Position numbers and translations under genes: made by a program
The notes under the pieces: model-generated
Told to the model about the DNA's origin: nothing
What the model saw: only the letters and a program-made list of their open reading frames with translations
The model's database searches: none
Assembly: GCA_963726575.1 (NCBI GenBank)
Contig: CAVSCR010000003.1
Location: 62,001 to 126,000, forward strand
Length of the DNA: 64,000 bases
Direction: 5' to 3'
Origin: CAVSCR01 sp963726575
GTDB taxonomy: Bacteria; Actinomycetota; Actinomycetes; JAHEKZ01
Shown here: piece after piece, positions 26,851 through 36,818 of the stretch
Layout: every line of letters starts with the position of its first letter
Position numbering within the stretch: the first letter of the stretch is position 1

Positions 26851-26913
26851 GTTGATCTTGGACTTCAGGTGCAGGTTGATCTTGAAAACACGACATCTAC
26901 TGCTAGATCAACA
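26851..26913 (+). repeat. 63-base GTTGATC-box repeat, copy 1
   Basis: It starts GTTGATCTTGGACTTCAGG, has a second GTTGATC inside, and ends GATCAACA, so its ends are inverted repeats. The copy at 40713-40775 (opposite strand) is the same length and matches at about 53 of 63 positions. It lies between rpsO and the ArsR gene, 18 bases past the ArsR stop. The rest of this 219-base gap shows no gene. Confidence 0.8.
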
Positions 26914-26931
26914 CCTGGGGTCCGCGGGAGA

Positions 26932-27540
26932 TCAGTGCTGGACGGGTAGCTCCGGGACGACCATCACTGTCGCTGTGACGGGGAGCGCATCGGCCGGCGA
27001 CCGCTTGCGGGTCCGCGCGTGGTACTTCTCGAGCAGGGCGTCGATCCGCTGCACCAGATCCTTGGCCTCGGCCGGCGTCACCATGAGCCGGTGGCGCGCG
27101 TAGTTGCTGGACGTGACCCACTCGTTGTCGGGATCCTCCACGGCCAGCTCGGTCAGTCGGGCCAGCTGCTCCTGGTCGGCCCGAAGCGCCTCCTGGATCA
27201 GCAGCGACGTCGCCGCCAGCCCGCCGCGCCCACCCCCCTCGACCGACACCCTGAGCGACTCCGCCGCCGCCTGCCACGGCCGCTCCCGGGCGTCGCCCGC
27301 CTCGTGCGCGCGCACGACGATCCCGTACTTCGCCAGGGTCCTGAGGTGGTAGCTCATGCTGCTGGGGCTCACTCCGGCCAGCGCGGCGCACTGCGTCGCG
27401 GTCAGCACCTGCCCGGCGTAGAGGGCCTCGATCACCACCAGCCGGGCCGGATGGGCCAGTGCCTTGATCGCAGTGGGGTCCGTGAGGACGACGACGTCCT
27501 CCGAAGCCCTGCCGTGGGAACTGCGCTGACGCGGGGGCAC
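26932..27540 (-). CDS. ArsR-type winged-helix transcriptional regulator
   Basis: This 202-residue protein has a winged helix in residues ~20-90 (DPTAIKALAHPARLVVIEAL, then AALAGVSPSSMSYHLRTLAKYG) and a C-terminal helical region of about 100 residues. No metal-binding cysteine pair is seen in the recognition helix, so it probably senses something other than a heavy metal. It is divergent from an MFS transporter with a palindrome between them, and probably represses that gene. Confidence 0.85.
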   Translation of the reverse strand: MPPRQRSSHGRASEDVVVLTDPTAIKALAHPARLVVIEALYAGQVLTATQCAALAGVSPSSMSYHLRTLAKYGIVVRAHEAGDARERPWQAAAESLRVSVEGGGRGGLAATSLLIQEALRADQEQLARLTELAVEDPDNEWVTSSNYARHRLMVTPAEAKDLVQRIDALLEKYHARTRKRSPADALPVTATVMVVPELPVQH

Positions 27541-27574
27541 GCAGCGGACGGTACCGCGCTGCTTGACGGAGCCA

Positions 27575-27612
27575 GATGTGAAAGGTTATTTTCGAAATAT
27601 GTCCTTCACATC
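27575..27612. promoter_or_regulatory. Inverted repeat over the MFS start, likely ArsR-type operator
   Basis: GATGTGAAAGG (27575-27585) is mirrored by CCTTCACATC (27603-27612), with an inner AT-rich TTTTCGAAAT core. The site covers the MFS gene start codon (27599) and lies 35 bases from the regulator start, so binding could block both transcripts. Confidence 0.65.
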
Positions 27613-28912
27613 TTCCCCGGCCGCCGAGACCCCCACGCCGTGGCCGTGGCACCGCAATGCCGGACTCATCGCCGGGGGCGGCGCGTTCTCCTTGCTCGGC
27701 GACGAGGTGGCCGTGCTCGCCCTGGTGCTGGCGGCGAGCGCGCGCCCGCACGGTGGCGCGATGGTGGCAGCTCTGCTCACGGCGGCCCTCCTGCCGGCGA
27801 TCGTCCTCGCCCCGGTGAGTGGCTGGCTGGTCGACCGGCTCAGCGCCCGCCGGATCGTCGTCGTCACCAGCCTGGCTCAGGCCGCCGTCTGCGTCGCGCT
27901 GGCGCAGGTGAGCAGCCAGGTCGGTGCCGGCGGGAGCGCGACGGTCCTGGCGCTCGTAGTCGCCCTGAACGCCGGCGCGACGCTGGTGCAGCCCGCGTGG
28001 CAGGCGCTGGTGCCTGCGGTCGTGCCGGAGCCCAGCGTCGGAACTGCGCTCGCGTGGGTGCAGACCGGCCGCGCCCTGGGCGGACTGGCGGGACCCGCCG
28101 TAGGTGGCCTGCTCGTCGGCCTTTCCGGCGCGCGGGCCGCATTGCTCGTCGACGCAGCGACGTTCCTGGTGCTCGCGGCGGCCGCCGCGCTGCTGAACCG
28201 GGATCGTCGACCACAACGCAGCGACGACGTGGCGACCGAGTCCGGTTGGTGGCGGGAGGCACTGGCCGGCTTCACCACGATCACGCATGACCCCGTGTTG
28301 CGCCCGATGATGATCCTGACCCTGGCCTTTGTGCTGACCCTCGGACTGGTGAACGTCGTCGAGGTCTTCTTCATCACCAAGACGCTGGGAGCGTCTCCGA
28401 TCGCGTACGGCGTCATCGGTGCCGTCTTCGCCGCCGGGACAGCGCTGGGCGCGTGGCGCAGTCGCAGCACCGACGACGACCGCAGGCTGGCCCGCCAGTT
28501 CGTGGTGGCCACGTGCGTGATCGCGGCCGGCATCGGGTTGGTGGGGCTCAGCCCGGGCATCGTGTGGGCGACGCTGGCCAGCGCGGCCATCGGCGTGGGC
28601 AACGGCGCGCTCAATGTCGTGGCGCAGCACCTGTTGATCCGCCGCACTCCGTCGGATCGCCTCGGTCGGGTCATGGCGGCAGTGCAGGGAGCCGTGAACG
28701 CCGCGATGATCGGGTCGCTCGCACTCGGTGGCCTGCTCGCCGGCCTCGCCTCGCCGCGCTCGCTGTTCCTGGCCACCTCGGTGGCCGGCCTCGTGGCGAT
28801 CGCGCTCACCGCGCGGCCACTGCTGCGCGTCCGCCCCAGTCCTCTCCCCCACCCCACAGTTGATCTCGGACACGATGTGTCTGAGGAGGCAGCCGACGCA
28901 CCGGCTCAGTGA
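27599..28912 (+). CDS. MFS transporter
   Basis: This protein of about 437 residues has 10-12 hydrophobic helices, with the MFS loop VSGWLVDRLSARRIVVV between helices 2 and 3 and the second-half repeat around RTPSDRLGRVMAAVQG. It resembles the drug- and siderophore-exporting MFS_3 group. ATG 27599 follows a weak AAAGG. Its last 7 bases overlap the end of ribF, tail to tail. Confidence 0.85.
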   Translation: MSFTSSPAAETPTPWPWHRNAGLIAGGGAFSLLGDEVAVLALVLAASARPHGGAMVAALLTAALLPAIVLAPVSGWLVDRLSARRIVVVTSLAQAAVCVALAQVSSQVGAGGSATVLALVVALNAGATLVQPAWQALVPAVVPEPSVGTALAWVQTGRALGGLAGPAVGGLLVGLSGARAALLVDAATFLVLAAAAALLNRDRRPQRSDDVATESGWWREALAGFTTITHDPVLRPMMILTLAFVLTLGLVNVVEVFFITKTLGASPIAYGVIGAVFAAGTALGAWRSRSTDDDRRLARQFVVATCVIAAGIGLVGLSPGIVWATLASAAIGVGNGALNVVAQHLLIRRTPSDRLGRVMAAVQGAVNAAMIGSLALGGLLAGLASPRSLFLATSVAGLVAIALTARPLLRVRPSPLPHPTVDLGHDVSEEAADAPAQ

Positions 28913-29919
28913 GCGTCGACGATCTGGGCGGTGCGCGCGACGTCGTCGGCCATCTGGGCGATGAGCTCCTCGACGGAGTCGAAGCGCAACGTGGGTCGCA
29001 ACCGGGCCTGGAACTCCAACCCGACGTCGAGGCCGTACAGGTCGAGGTCGTCGCGCCCGAGCACGTAGGCCTCGACCCGACGGGTCTCACCGTCGAACGT
29101 GGGGTTGGTGCCGATCGAGATCGCGGCCGGCCAGCGGTCGTCCGCGGAACCGTCGGCACCCGCAGAGTCGGCGTCCTGCGAAAGTCGGATGAGCCAGCCC
29201 GCATAGACCCCGTCGGCAGGAACTGCGGCATGTCGGCTCAGTGCAAGATTCGCCGTGGGATAGCCCAGGCTTCGGCCACGGTGGTCACCGTGCACCACGG
29301 TCCCGGTGATCCGGTGCAGCCGGCCCAGCACCGCCGACGCGGCCTCGACGTCACCCTCCTTGACGCACTGGCGCACGTACGACGACGACCAGGCGACTTC
29401 CCCACCGTCTCCCTGACCGGTGATCAGGTCGACCACGTCGACCTCGAAGCCGAGCTGCTGTCCCAGCCCGGCGAGGGTGTCGACAGTGCCGGAGGCCCGG
29501 TGCCCGAAGCGGAAGTTGCGCCCCACCACCACGGCCACCGCGTGCAGCCGGTCGGCCAGCACCTGGCGGGCGAACTCCTCCGGGGTGAGCTGTGCGAGCT
29601 CCGGGGTGAACGGCAAGACGAGGACCGCATCGGCGCCGGCGTCATGCAGCAGCTGGACGCGGTGGTCGACGGTGGCCAGCAGCGGCGGGTGACTGCCTTC
29701 CCGCACCACTTCGTTCGGATGTGGGTCGAATGTCACGGCCACCACCGGAACCCACGCCCCGGTGAGGCCGCGTTCCATGCTCCGCCGCCGCGCGGCGTCG
29801 AGCAGAGCGCGGTGGCCCAGGTGCACCCCGTCGAACACACCGATCGTGACCACGCACGGCTGCCAGTCCGACGGCACCTCTGTGACGTCGTCGAACCGCA
29901 CCACCAACGAGCTGCCCAC
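28906..29919 (-). CDS. ribF: Bifunctional riboflavin kinase/FAD synthetase
   Basis: This protein of about 337 residues has an N-terminal FAD-synthetase domain (TIGVFDGVHLGHR, TFDPHPNEV, VVGRNFRFGHRASG) and a C-terminal riboflavin-kinase domain (GRSLGYPTANL, GTNPTFDG, VEAYVLGRDDLDLYG). It converts riboflavin to FMN and FAD. GTG 29919 begins 4 bases after the truB stop and is the likely start. Confidence 0.95.
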   Translation of the reverse strand: MGSSLVVRFDDVTEVPSDWQPCVVTIGVFDGVHLGHRALLDAARRRSMERGLTGAWVPVVAVTFDPHPNEVVREGSHPPLLATVDHRVQLLHDAGADAVLVLPFTPELAQLTPEEFARQVLADRLHAVAVVVGRNFRFGHRASGTVDTLAGLGQQLGFEVDVVDLITGQGDGGEVAWSSSYVRQCVKEGDVEAASAVLGRLHRITGTVVHGDHRGRSLGYPTANLALSRHAAVPADGVYAGWLIRLSQDADSAGADGSADDRWPAAISIGTNPTFDGETRRVEAYVLGRDDLDLYGLDVGLEFQARLRPTLRFDSVEELIAQMADDVARTAQIVDAH

Positions 29920-29923
29920 GACG

Positions 29924-30817
29924 TCAGCCTGCCAGACCGACGACCACGCGCAGCATCTGCTCGCGCGCCTCGACGAGTGCGACCACATGACCGTCCGGGT
30001 CGAACACGCCGGCCGGCCAACGATCGGCGGCCACCATCGCGACGTCCGCCGGCACGGGCAACGGTCGACCGTGACGCACGGCGTCTGCCTGCTCCGTCGA
30101 GACGTCCAGCCGAGGGAACGTCGCGCTGACCGCGGCATCGAGGTCGGTGAGGTCGTCCACACCGGTGAGGGTGGCCAGGTCATGAGCCGTTGACTGGTCG
30201 AAGCCGCCGACCCTGGTGCGCCGCAGCCGGGTCAGATGACCTCCGACGCCCAGTGCCACCCCGAGGTCGCGCGCGAGCGCTCGGACGTAGGTGCCCGACG
30301 AACACGTCACCGCGACGTCGACGTCGAGCAGCTCCGGCGTCGGTCGCGAGGTCTGCAACACCTCGAACCGGCTGACCACGACGGCGCGCGGCTGCAGCTC
30401 GAGCACCTCTCCGTCGCGCGCCCGGCGGTATGCGCGTCGACCGTCCACCTTGACAGCGCTCACCGTCGAAGGCACCTGCTGCAGCGCACCGGTCAGCCGC
30501 CCCACGGCCAACTGCAGCGCATCACCGGACACCGACGCGGCCGACGCGGTGGCCACCACGTCGCCCTCGGCGTCGTCGGTGAACGTGGCCTGACCGAGTC
30601 GAATCGTCGCCAGGTAGTCCTTGTCGGCGCCGGCGACGTAGCCGAGCAATCGCGTCGCCCGGCCGACGCCGATCACGAGGACGCCGGTGGCCATGGGGTC
30701 GAGGGTGCCGGCGTGACCGACCTTGCGGGTGTCGAGGACGCGTCGCACGCGCGCGACCACGTCGTGCGAGGTCATGCCACTCGGCTTGTCGACGACGAGC
30801 AGCCCGTCGGCCCCCAC
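29924..30817 (-). CDS. truB: tRNA pseudouridine(55) synthase
   Basis: This 297-residue enzyme has the catalytic Asp40 in VGHAGTLDPMATGVL, the opening VVDKPSGMTSHDVV, and the C-terminal SSGTYVRALARDLG. It makes pseudouridine 55 in the tRNA T-loop. It is followed closely by ribF and preceded by the DHH phosphoesterase, the conserved order. Confidence 0.95.
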   Translation of the reverse strand: MGADGLLVVDKPSGMTSHDVVARVRRVLDTRKVGHAGTLDPMATGVLVIGVGRATRLLGYVAGADKDYLATIRLGQATFTDDAEGDVVATASAASVSGDALQLAVGRLTGALQQVPSTVSAVKVDGRRAYRRARDGEVLELQPRAVVVSRFEVLQTSRPTPELLDVDVAVTCSSGTYVRALARDLGVALGVGGHLTRLRRTRVGGFDQSTAHDLATLTGVDDLTDLDAAVSATFPRLDVSTEQADAVRHGRPLPVPADVAMVAADRWPAGVFDPDGHVVALVEAREQMLRVVVGLAG

Positions 30818-30832
30818 GTCAGGCCCGCCCGC

Positions 30833-31849
30833 TCAGCCGGCGGCGACGTCGGCGAGGTGCTTGCGCAGGTCGGCCAGCAACCGCTCGAGGTCGGAGGTCG
30901 CTGCCGTGTAACCGGCGGAGTAGCGGTGACCACCGCCGCCGAGCGCCGACCCGACGCGACTGACGTCGACGGCCCCTTTGGACCGTAACGACACCCGCAG
31001 CTCACCGCTGTCCGTCTCCTTGATCACCGCTGCGACCTCGGCCTCCTGCGCCTTGCGCACGACATCGATGACCCCCTCGATGAGGTCGTAGGTCAGTCCG
31101 GACTGCTGACGTTCCAGGGCAGGAACGAGGGTCCACACCAGACCCAGGCCGCCGACCGCGTCGGGCTCGAGCACCGCGCGATCCAGGGCACGCCCCAGCA
31201 CCCGCAACTGGGCGAACGGTGAGCTGTCGAACAGGTCGCGTGCGATCGAGTCGAAGGGAATACCCGTGCGCAACAGCTTCGCCCCGAGCTCCATCGTCTG
31301 CGGTGTGGTGGCCGCGTAGCGAAACGACCCGGTGTCGGTGACCACGCCGGTGTACAGATTGGCCGCGATGTCAGCCGTGAGCTCCACACCGAGCCGCGTC
31401 ACGAGCTCCTCCGCGATCACCGCAGTCGCCGGGGCGTCCAGGTCGAACAGCGCCAGGTGCCCGAAGCCGGTGTAGGACAGATGATGGTCGAGCACCACGA
31501 TGACCGGTGAGGCCTCGGCCAGTGGGCGCAGAACACCGAGTCGGTCCACGGAGCTGGCATCGCACGTGACCACGACGTCCGGCTCACCTCCCAGTCGTTC
31601 GACCACCTCAGCCGGAGGTACGAGGAGCTCTTGTCCCGGCAGTCGTGCGAGGTTGGCCGGCACCCACCAGGGGTCGTCACCGAACGACACGGCCAGGCGC
31701 ACCTGCGGTCGCGCGGTGCGCAGCGCCAGGGCGACGGCCAGCGCCGAGCCGAGGGCGTCACCATCGGGCGACGTGTGCCCCAGCAACAGCACCCGCTCGG
31801 ACCGTTCCAGAAGATCCAGGACGGTCTGCCAGGTGTGGTCGTCGATCAC
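30833..31849 (-). CDS. nrnA: DHH-family oligoribonuclease/PAP phosphatase (NrnA type)
   Basis: This 338-residue protein has the DHH metal motifs GHTSPDGDALGSA, TCDASS, the DHH triad in VLDHHLSY and VTDTGSFRY. The C-terminal DHHA1 domain ends in GGGGHRYSAGYT. The family degrades 2-5 nt RNAs, pGpG and pAp. GTG 31849 overlaps the rbfA stop by 4 bases. Confidence 0.92.
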   Translation of the reverse strand: MIDDHTWQTVLDLLERSERVLLLGHTSPDGDALGSALAVALALRTARPQVRLAVSFGDDPWWVPANLARLPGQELLVPPAEVVERLGGEPDVVVTCDASSVDRLGVLRPLAEASPVIVVLDHHLSYTGFGHLALFDLDAPATAVIAEELVTRLGVELTADIAANLYTGVVTDTGSFRYAATTPQTMELGAKLLRTGIPFDSIARDLFDSSPFAQLRVLGRALDRAVLEPDAVGGLGLVWTLVPALERQQSGLTYDLIEGVIDVVRKAQEAEVAAVIKETDSGELRVSLRSKGAVDVSRVGSALGGGGHRYSAGYTAATSDLERLLADLRKHLADVAAG

Positions 31850-32343
31850 GCGTGCGCCTCCGGCAGCAACACGTCGGCGTCGGCGGCGTCGACCGCTGGG
31901 TCGGCGTCGGCCTCATCGGCCGGCTCATCTGGCCGGTAGGGGTCGGCGTCGCCGGCGTACGTCGCGCCCATCGCCTGCGCCTGCACGAGGGCATCGGCTT
32001 CCTTGGCCTGACGCAGGACGTCCTCGATGTGCCGGGCGTTCTCCGGGATGCCGTCGGCCACGAACGTCAGCGTGGGCGTGAATTTCACACCGGTGATCCG
32101 ACCGACCTCGCTGCGCAGCATGCCGGTGGCACTGACCAGCGCACGGCGCGACAGCTCCACTTCCTCCTCGTCGCCATAGACCGTGTAGAACACTGTGGCG
32201 TCGTGCAGGTCATTGGTGATGCGAGCGTCGGTGACCGTGACGAAACCCAGTCGCGGGTCTTTGACCCGCTTCTCCAAGAGCTCGGCCACGATGACGCGAA
32301 TCCGGTCCGCCAGCTTGCGGGCCCGCGGGTCCATGTCGGTCAC
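31846..32343 (-). CDS. rbfA: Ribosome-binding factor A
   Basis: This 165-residue protein has the KH-like RbfA fold (RKLADRIRVIVAELL, KDPRLGFVTVTDARIT, FVADGIPENARHIEDVL), followed by an acidic Asp/Ala tail of about 40 residues. It helps mature the 30S subunit. It is coupled to the DUF503 and nrnA genes by 4-base overlaps. Confidence 0.95.
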   Translation of the reverse strand: MTDMDPRARKLADRIRVIVAELLEKRVKDPRLGFVTVTDARITNDLHDATVFYTVYGDEEEVELSRRALVSATGMLRSEVGRITGVKFTPTLTFVADGIPENARHIEDVLRQAKEADALVQAQAMGATYAGDADPYRPDEPADEADADPAVDAADADVLLPEAHA

Positions 32344-32636
32344 AGATCCTCCTCGTCCACGATGTGACGTCGCGCAGACAGGACATCCAACTCCGGCCGT
32401 GCTGCCACGGCGCGCTCACAGGAGTCGAGCAGGTCACGACAGTGCGTGAAGTCTCCCGCCACGCACGTCACCCCGATCTCGGCGCGCCGGTACAGGTCTT
32501 GATCGCCCGTCTCGGCGACGCTGACGGCGAACCGTCGTCGCAGGTCGGCGATGACCGGGCGCACGACCGACCGCTTCTGCTTCAGCGAGTGCACCTCGCC
32601 GAGCAACAGGTCGATGCGCAAGGTCCCGATCACCAC
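32340..32636 (-). CDS. DUF503 (YlxP-like) protein
   Basis: This 98-residue protein matches the DUF503 pattern (TLRIDLLLGEVHSLKQKRSVVRP, LRRRFAVSVAETGDQD, RRAEIGVTCVA). It is found between infB and rbfA in many Gram-positive bacteria. Its biochemical role is not settled; related proteins are linked to ribosome maturation. Confidence 0.9.
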   Translation of the reverse strand: MVIGTLRIDLLLGEVHSLKQKRSVVRPVIADLRRRFAVSVAETGDQDLYRRAEIGVTCVAGDFTHCRDLLDSCERAVAARPELDVLSARRHIVDEEDL

Positions 32637-32694
32637 AGCCCAACCCCTCAGCCGTACTTGTCAGTCCTTGTTCTCAGCCCACTCGCTGCGCCCG

Positions 32695-35372
32695 TCAGGC
32701 CCTCGGCTTCTCGCGCATCTCGTACGTCTCGATCACGTCCTCGACCTTGACGTCGTTGAACGACCCCAGGTTGATACCGCACTCGAAACCTTCGCGTACC
32801 TCGGTGACGTCGTCCTTGAACCGCCGCAGGCCGGCGATCTCCAAGGTTTCGGCCACCACCACTCCGTCGCGCAGCAGGCGTGCCTTCGTACCCCGCTTGA
32901 TCTCCCCGCTGCGCACCAAGCAGCCGGCGACACTGCCGAACTTGCTGGAACGGAACACCTCGCGAACCTCGGCCGTCCCGAGCTCGACCTCTTCGAACTC
33001 CGGCTTGAGCATGCCCTTCAGGGCGTTCTCGACGTCCTCGATCGCCTGGTAGATGACCGTGTAGTAGCGAACGTCGATGCCCTCACGCTCGGCGAGCTCG
33101 CGCACCTTGCCCTCTGCCCGCACGTTGAAGCCGATGATGATGGCATCGGACGCCGAGGCGAGCATGACATTCGTCTCGGTGATCCCGCCGACGCCGCGGT
33201 CGATGATCCGCAGTGACACGTCGTCGCCCACGTCGATCTTGAGCAGAGCGTCCTCGAGTGCCTCGACCGAACCGGAGACGTCGCCCTTGAGGATCAGGTT
33301 GAGCGTCTCGATCTTGCCCTGCTCCAGGATCTGCTGCAGGTCCTCGAGGCTGACCTTCTTGCGCGACTTGGCCAAGGCCGCGTTGCGCTCCATGGCCTGC
33401 CGCTTCTCGGCAATCTGACGAGCCACCCGGTCCTCGGGCGCCACGATGAACTTGTCACCAGCACCGGGAACCGACGTGAAGCCCAGCACCTGCACCGGGC
33501 GCGATGGCCCGGCCACGTCGATGCCGTCGCCGTGCTCGTCGAGCATGGCGCGGACGCGACCGAAGGCACCGCCCGCGACGATCGCGTCGCCGACGTGCAG
33601 CGTTCCTCGCTGCACGAGGACAGTGGCCACCGGACCTCGACCGCGGTCGAGGTGAGCCTCGATCGCGACGCCGCGCGCCTCGGTGTCGGGGTTGGCCCGA
33701 AGGTCCAAGGCCGCATCCGCGGTGAGCAGGATCGCCTCGAGCAGGCCGTCGATGTTGAGCCGGCTCTTGGCCGACACGTCCACGAACAACGTCTCGCCGC
33801 CGTACTCCTCCGCCACCAGGCCGTACTCGGTGAGCTGCTGGCGCACCTTGGCCGGGTTCGCGTCTTCCTTGTCGATCTTGTTGACCGCCACCACGATCGG
33901 CACGTCGGCCGCCTGCGCGTGGTTCAACGCCTCGATGGTCTGCGGCATCACGCCGTCGTCAGCAGCCACGACAAGCACCGCGATGTCGGTGACCTTGGCG
34001 CCGCGGGCACGCATGGAGGTGAACGCCTCGTGGCCCGGGGTGTCGATGAACGTCAGCGCGCGGTCGTTTCCGTCGTGCGGCACGTGCACCTGATAGGCAC
34101 CGATGTGCTGAGTGATGCCTCCCGCCTCGCCCCCGACGACGTCGGTGGAGCGGATGGCGTCGAGCAGCTTGGTCTTGCCGTGGTCGACGTGGCCCATGAC
34201 GGTGACCACCGGGGGCCTCGCCTGGAGCTCGCCCTCGTCCTGGTCCTCCACCTCGGAGGCCAGGTCGATGTCGAACGTCTCGAGCAGCTCGCGGTCCTCG
34301 TCCTCGGGGCTGACCACCTGCACCGTGAAGCCCAGCTCGCCCCCGAGCAGCGTGAACGTGTCCTCGTCCAGCGACTGGGTGGCCGTGGCCATCTCGCCGA
34401 GCCCGAACAGCACCTGAACCAGCGACGCCGGGTTGGCCCCGATCCGGTCGGCGAAGTCGGTCAGCGACGCACCTCGCGGGAGTCGGACGACCTCGCCCTG
34501 ACCACGCGGAACCGAGACCCCGCCGACCGTCGGCGCGGCGAGGTTGTCGAACTCTTGACGACGCTGCTTCTTCGACTTGCGGCCCCTGCTGGGTCGACCG
34601 CCGCCACGACCGAAGGCTCCAGGGGCGCTGCCGCGACCACCACGACCACCGGTCGTCCCCCCGGGACGTCCGGCGTAGCCGCCACCGCCGCCGCCGCCCC
34701 GCCTGGTCCGGCCCCGCCGCCGGGACGTCCGGCGTAGCCGCCACCGCCGCCAGCACCGGGGCGTCCCGCCGGGGCCCCTGGTCGACCGGCGCCGGCCGGG
34801 GCTCCTGGACGTCCGGGTGCACCACGACCCGCAGCTGCCGGGCGACCGGGTGCGCCTCCGGGGGCGCTACGCGGACGCGGTGGCATCATCGCGGGGTTCG
34901 GCGCACCGGGCGCGCCGGGACGCGGCATCGCCTCGCGCGACGTGTAGGGGTTGTTGCCGGGACGCAGGGCCGCTGGACGCGGCGCCGGCGCCTCCTTGGA
35001 GACGAAGGGGTTGTTGCCGCCAGGGCGCGGACCGGTCGGACGCGGCGGAGGTGCCTCCGGAAGCTGCACGGGCGGCGCTGCTGCCGCGGCGGCGGCCGCG
35101 GCAGCGGTGGCCGCAGCGAGCACCTCGGGGGAGATCTCGACCGGCATCTGCTCAGGTGGCGGGGCGGCTGGCGCCTTCTTGGCCACCTTCTTCGGCGGCG
35201 CCGCAGCGCCCGCCTGGGCCGGGAACTCCTCGCGGAGCCGGCGCACCACCGGCGGTTCGATCGTTGACGATGCGGACCGGACGAACTCGCCCATGTCCTG
35301 GAGCTTGGCCACGAGGACCTTGCTCTCTACTCCGAGCTCTTTGGCGAGCTCGTACACCCGGACCTTAGCCAC
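32695..35372 (-). CDS. infB: Translation initiation factor IF-2, frameshifted in the Gly-rich region
   Basis: From GTG 35372 (after AAGGAGAGC) the N-terminal domain (VRVYELAKELGVESKVL) runs into a long Ala/Pro/Gly-rich region. Near 34690-34700, in a GGC-rich run, the frame shifts. The GTPase part then continues in another frame: SRGRKSKKQRRQEFDN, G1 GHVDHGKT, G4 NKID, G5 SAKS and domains II-IV, to TGA at 32695. One missing base explains it. IF-2 is essential, so an error in this GC run is far likelier than a dead gene. The corrected protein is about 890 residues, normal for actinobacteria. Confidence 0.93.
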
Positions 35373-35445
35373 TGCTCTCCTTCTTGGCGGTCCGGACTTT
35401 TTCGGCCAGGACCCTTATCGCTGGGGCGTGCTCATTGCTGCGCGC

Positions 35446-35772
35446 TCATCGCGGGCTCGTCGCCATCGGTTCCTGCCTTCGTTGTTCGAGGAGCGTTCGT
35501 ACCGGGGCGAGGTCCAGCGGCCCCGGGTGGCGCAAGGCCCTCGGGAACGCTCGACGCCGCTCGGCGAGGTCGAGACAGGCCAGCTCGGGGTGCAACCACG
35601 CACCTCGACCAGGCATCCGGCTCCGGAGGTCGGGCACCACCTCAGCGTTCGAGCCGGACCCGACGACCACGACCCGTAGCAGGTCGGCCACGGACGACCG
35701 TTTCCGGCACCCCACACACGTGCGCAGCGGGCGCGAGCGTGTGGACGATGACGGAGCCGGACGACCGGACAC
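35446..35772 (-). CDS. ylxR: YlxR (DUF448) RNA-binding protein
   Basis: This 108-residue protein has the YlxR motif RTCVGCRKR and GRGAWLHPELACLDLA. It is a small RNA-binding protein encoded between nusA and infB. Its exact role is not settled, though it has been linked to transcription regulation and RNase P. GTG start, 16 bases after the nusA stop. Confidence 0.93.
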   Translation of the reverse strand: MSGRPAPSSSTRSRPLRTCVGCRKRSSVADLLRVVVVGSGSNAEVVPDLRSRMPGRGAWLHPELACLDLAERRRAFPRALRHPGPLDLAPVRTLLEQRRQEPMATSPR

Positions 35773-35788
35773 GCGAAAGTCTAGCCGG

Positions 35789-36814
35789 TCAGACGCCGGC
35801 GTCGCCCGCGCCGTCGGGGAACCTGCCGCCGGCCGACGGCTCGGGTTCCCCTCCGGAGTCGGGCCGGATGTCGATCCGCCAGCCGGTCAGCCGGGCCGCG
35901 AGACGGGCGTTCTGACCCTCCCGGCCGATGGCCAGCGACAGCTGGTAGTCGGGGACGTGGACCCGCGCCGACCGCGCGTCGAGGTCGACCACCTCGACCG
36001 AGGCCACCCGCGCCGGGGAGAGCGCATGCGCCACGAACTCCGCCGGGTCCTGGCTGAAGTCGACGATGTCGATCTTCTCGCCGTGCAGCTCGCTCATGAC
36101 GGCCCGCACCCGCGCGCCCATAGGACCGATGCACGACCCCTTGGCATTGACGCCCGACGTCTGCGACCACACCGCGATCTTGGAGCGGTGCCCGGCCTCG
36201 CGCGCGACGGCGGCGATCTCGACCGTGCCGTCGGCGATCTCGGGCACCTCGAGGGCGAACAGCTTGCGCACGAGGTTCGGGTGGGTGCGCGATAGCGTCA
36301 CCTGCGGGCCGCGCATCCCCTTGCGCACCGACACCACGTACGCCTTGATGCGTTCGCCGTGGACGTACTCTTCACCGGGCACTTGTTCACTGGGCGGCAG
36401 GATCGCCTCGACGGTGCCGAGGTCGACGAGCACCATGTCGGGGTCCGCGGCTTGCTGGATGACGCCGGACACGAGGTCGCCCTCGCGGCCCGACCACTTG
36501 CCGAAGGTCGCCTCGTCCTCGGCGTCGCGCAGCCGCTGCAGGATCACCTGCTTGGCGGTCGTTGCCGCCACGCGTCCGAAGCCCTCCGGCGTGTCGTCCC
36601 ACTCGCGCAGGACGGCGCCGTCTTCGTCGGTCTCCGCGGCGAGCACGGTGACGTGCCCCGTGCGTCGGTCGAGCTCGACGCGAGCCACCGGTTGGGCACC
36701 GGGTGTGTGCTGGTAGGCAGTCTCCAGCGCCCGCTGGATCGCCTCGACGACGGCATCGAAGGAGATCTCCCGCTCGTTCACCAGCGCCCGCAGCGCGGTC
36801 ATGTCGATGTCCAT
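35789..36814 (-). CDS. nusA: Transcription termination/antitermination protein NusA
   Basis: This 341-residue protein has the N-terminal RNAP-binding domain, an S1 domain (REGDLVSGVIQQ), and two KH domains (GSCIGPMGARVRAV; LAIGREGQNARLAARLTGW). The acidic C-terminal repeats of proteobacterial NusA are absent, as usual for the phylum. ATG 36814 has an AGGAG site; the longer frame overlaps rimP and is rejected. Confidence 0.95.
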   Translation of the reverse strand: MDIDMTALRALVNEREISFDAVVEAIQRALETAYQHTPGAQPVARVELDRRTGHVTVLAAETDEDGAVLREWDDTPEGFGRVAATTAKQVILQRLRDAEDEATFGKWSGREGDLVSGVIQQAADPDMVLVDLGTVEAILPPSEQVPGEEYVHGERIKAYVVSVRKGMRGPQVTLSRTHPNLVRKLFALEVPEIADGTVEIAAVAREAGHRSKIAVWSQTSGVNAKGSCIGPMGARVRAVMSELHGEKIDIVDFSQDPAEFVAHALSPARVASVEVVDLDARSARVHVPDYQLSLAIGREGQNARLAARLTGWRIDIRPDSGGEPEPSAGGRFPDGAGDAGV

Positions 36815-36818
36815 GGAT

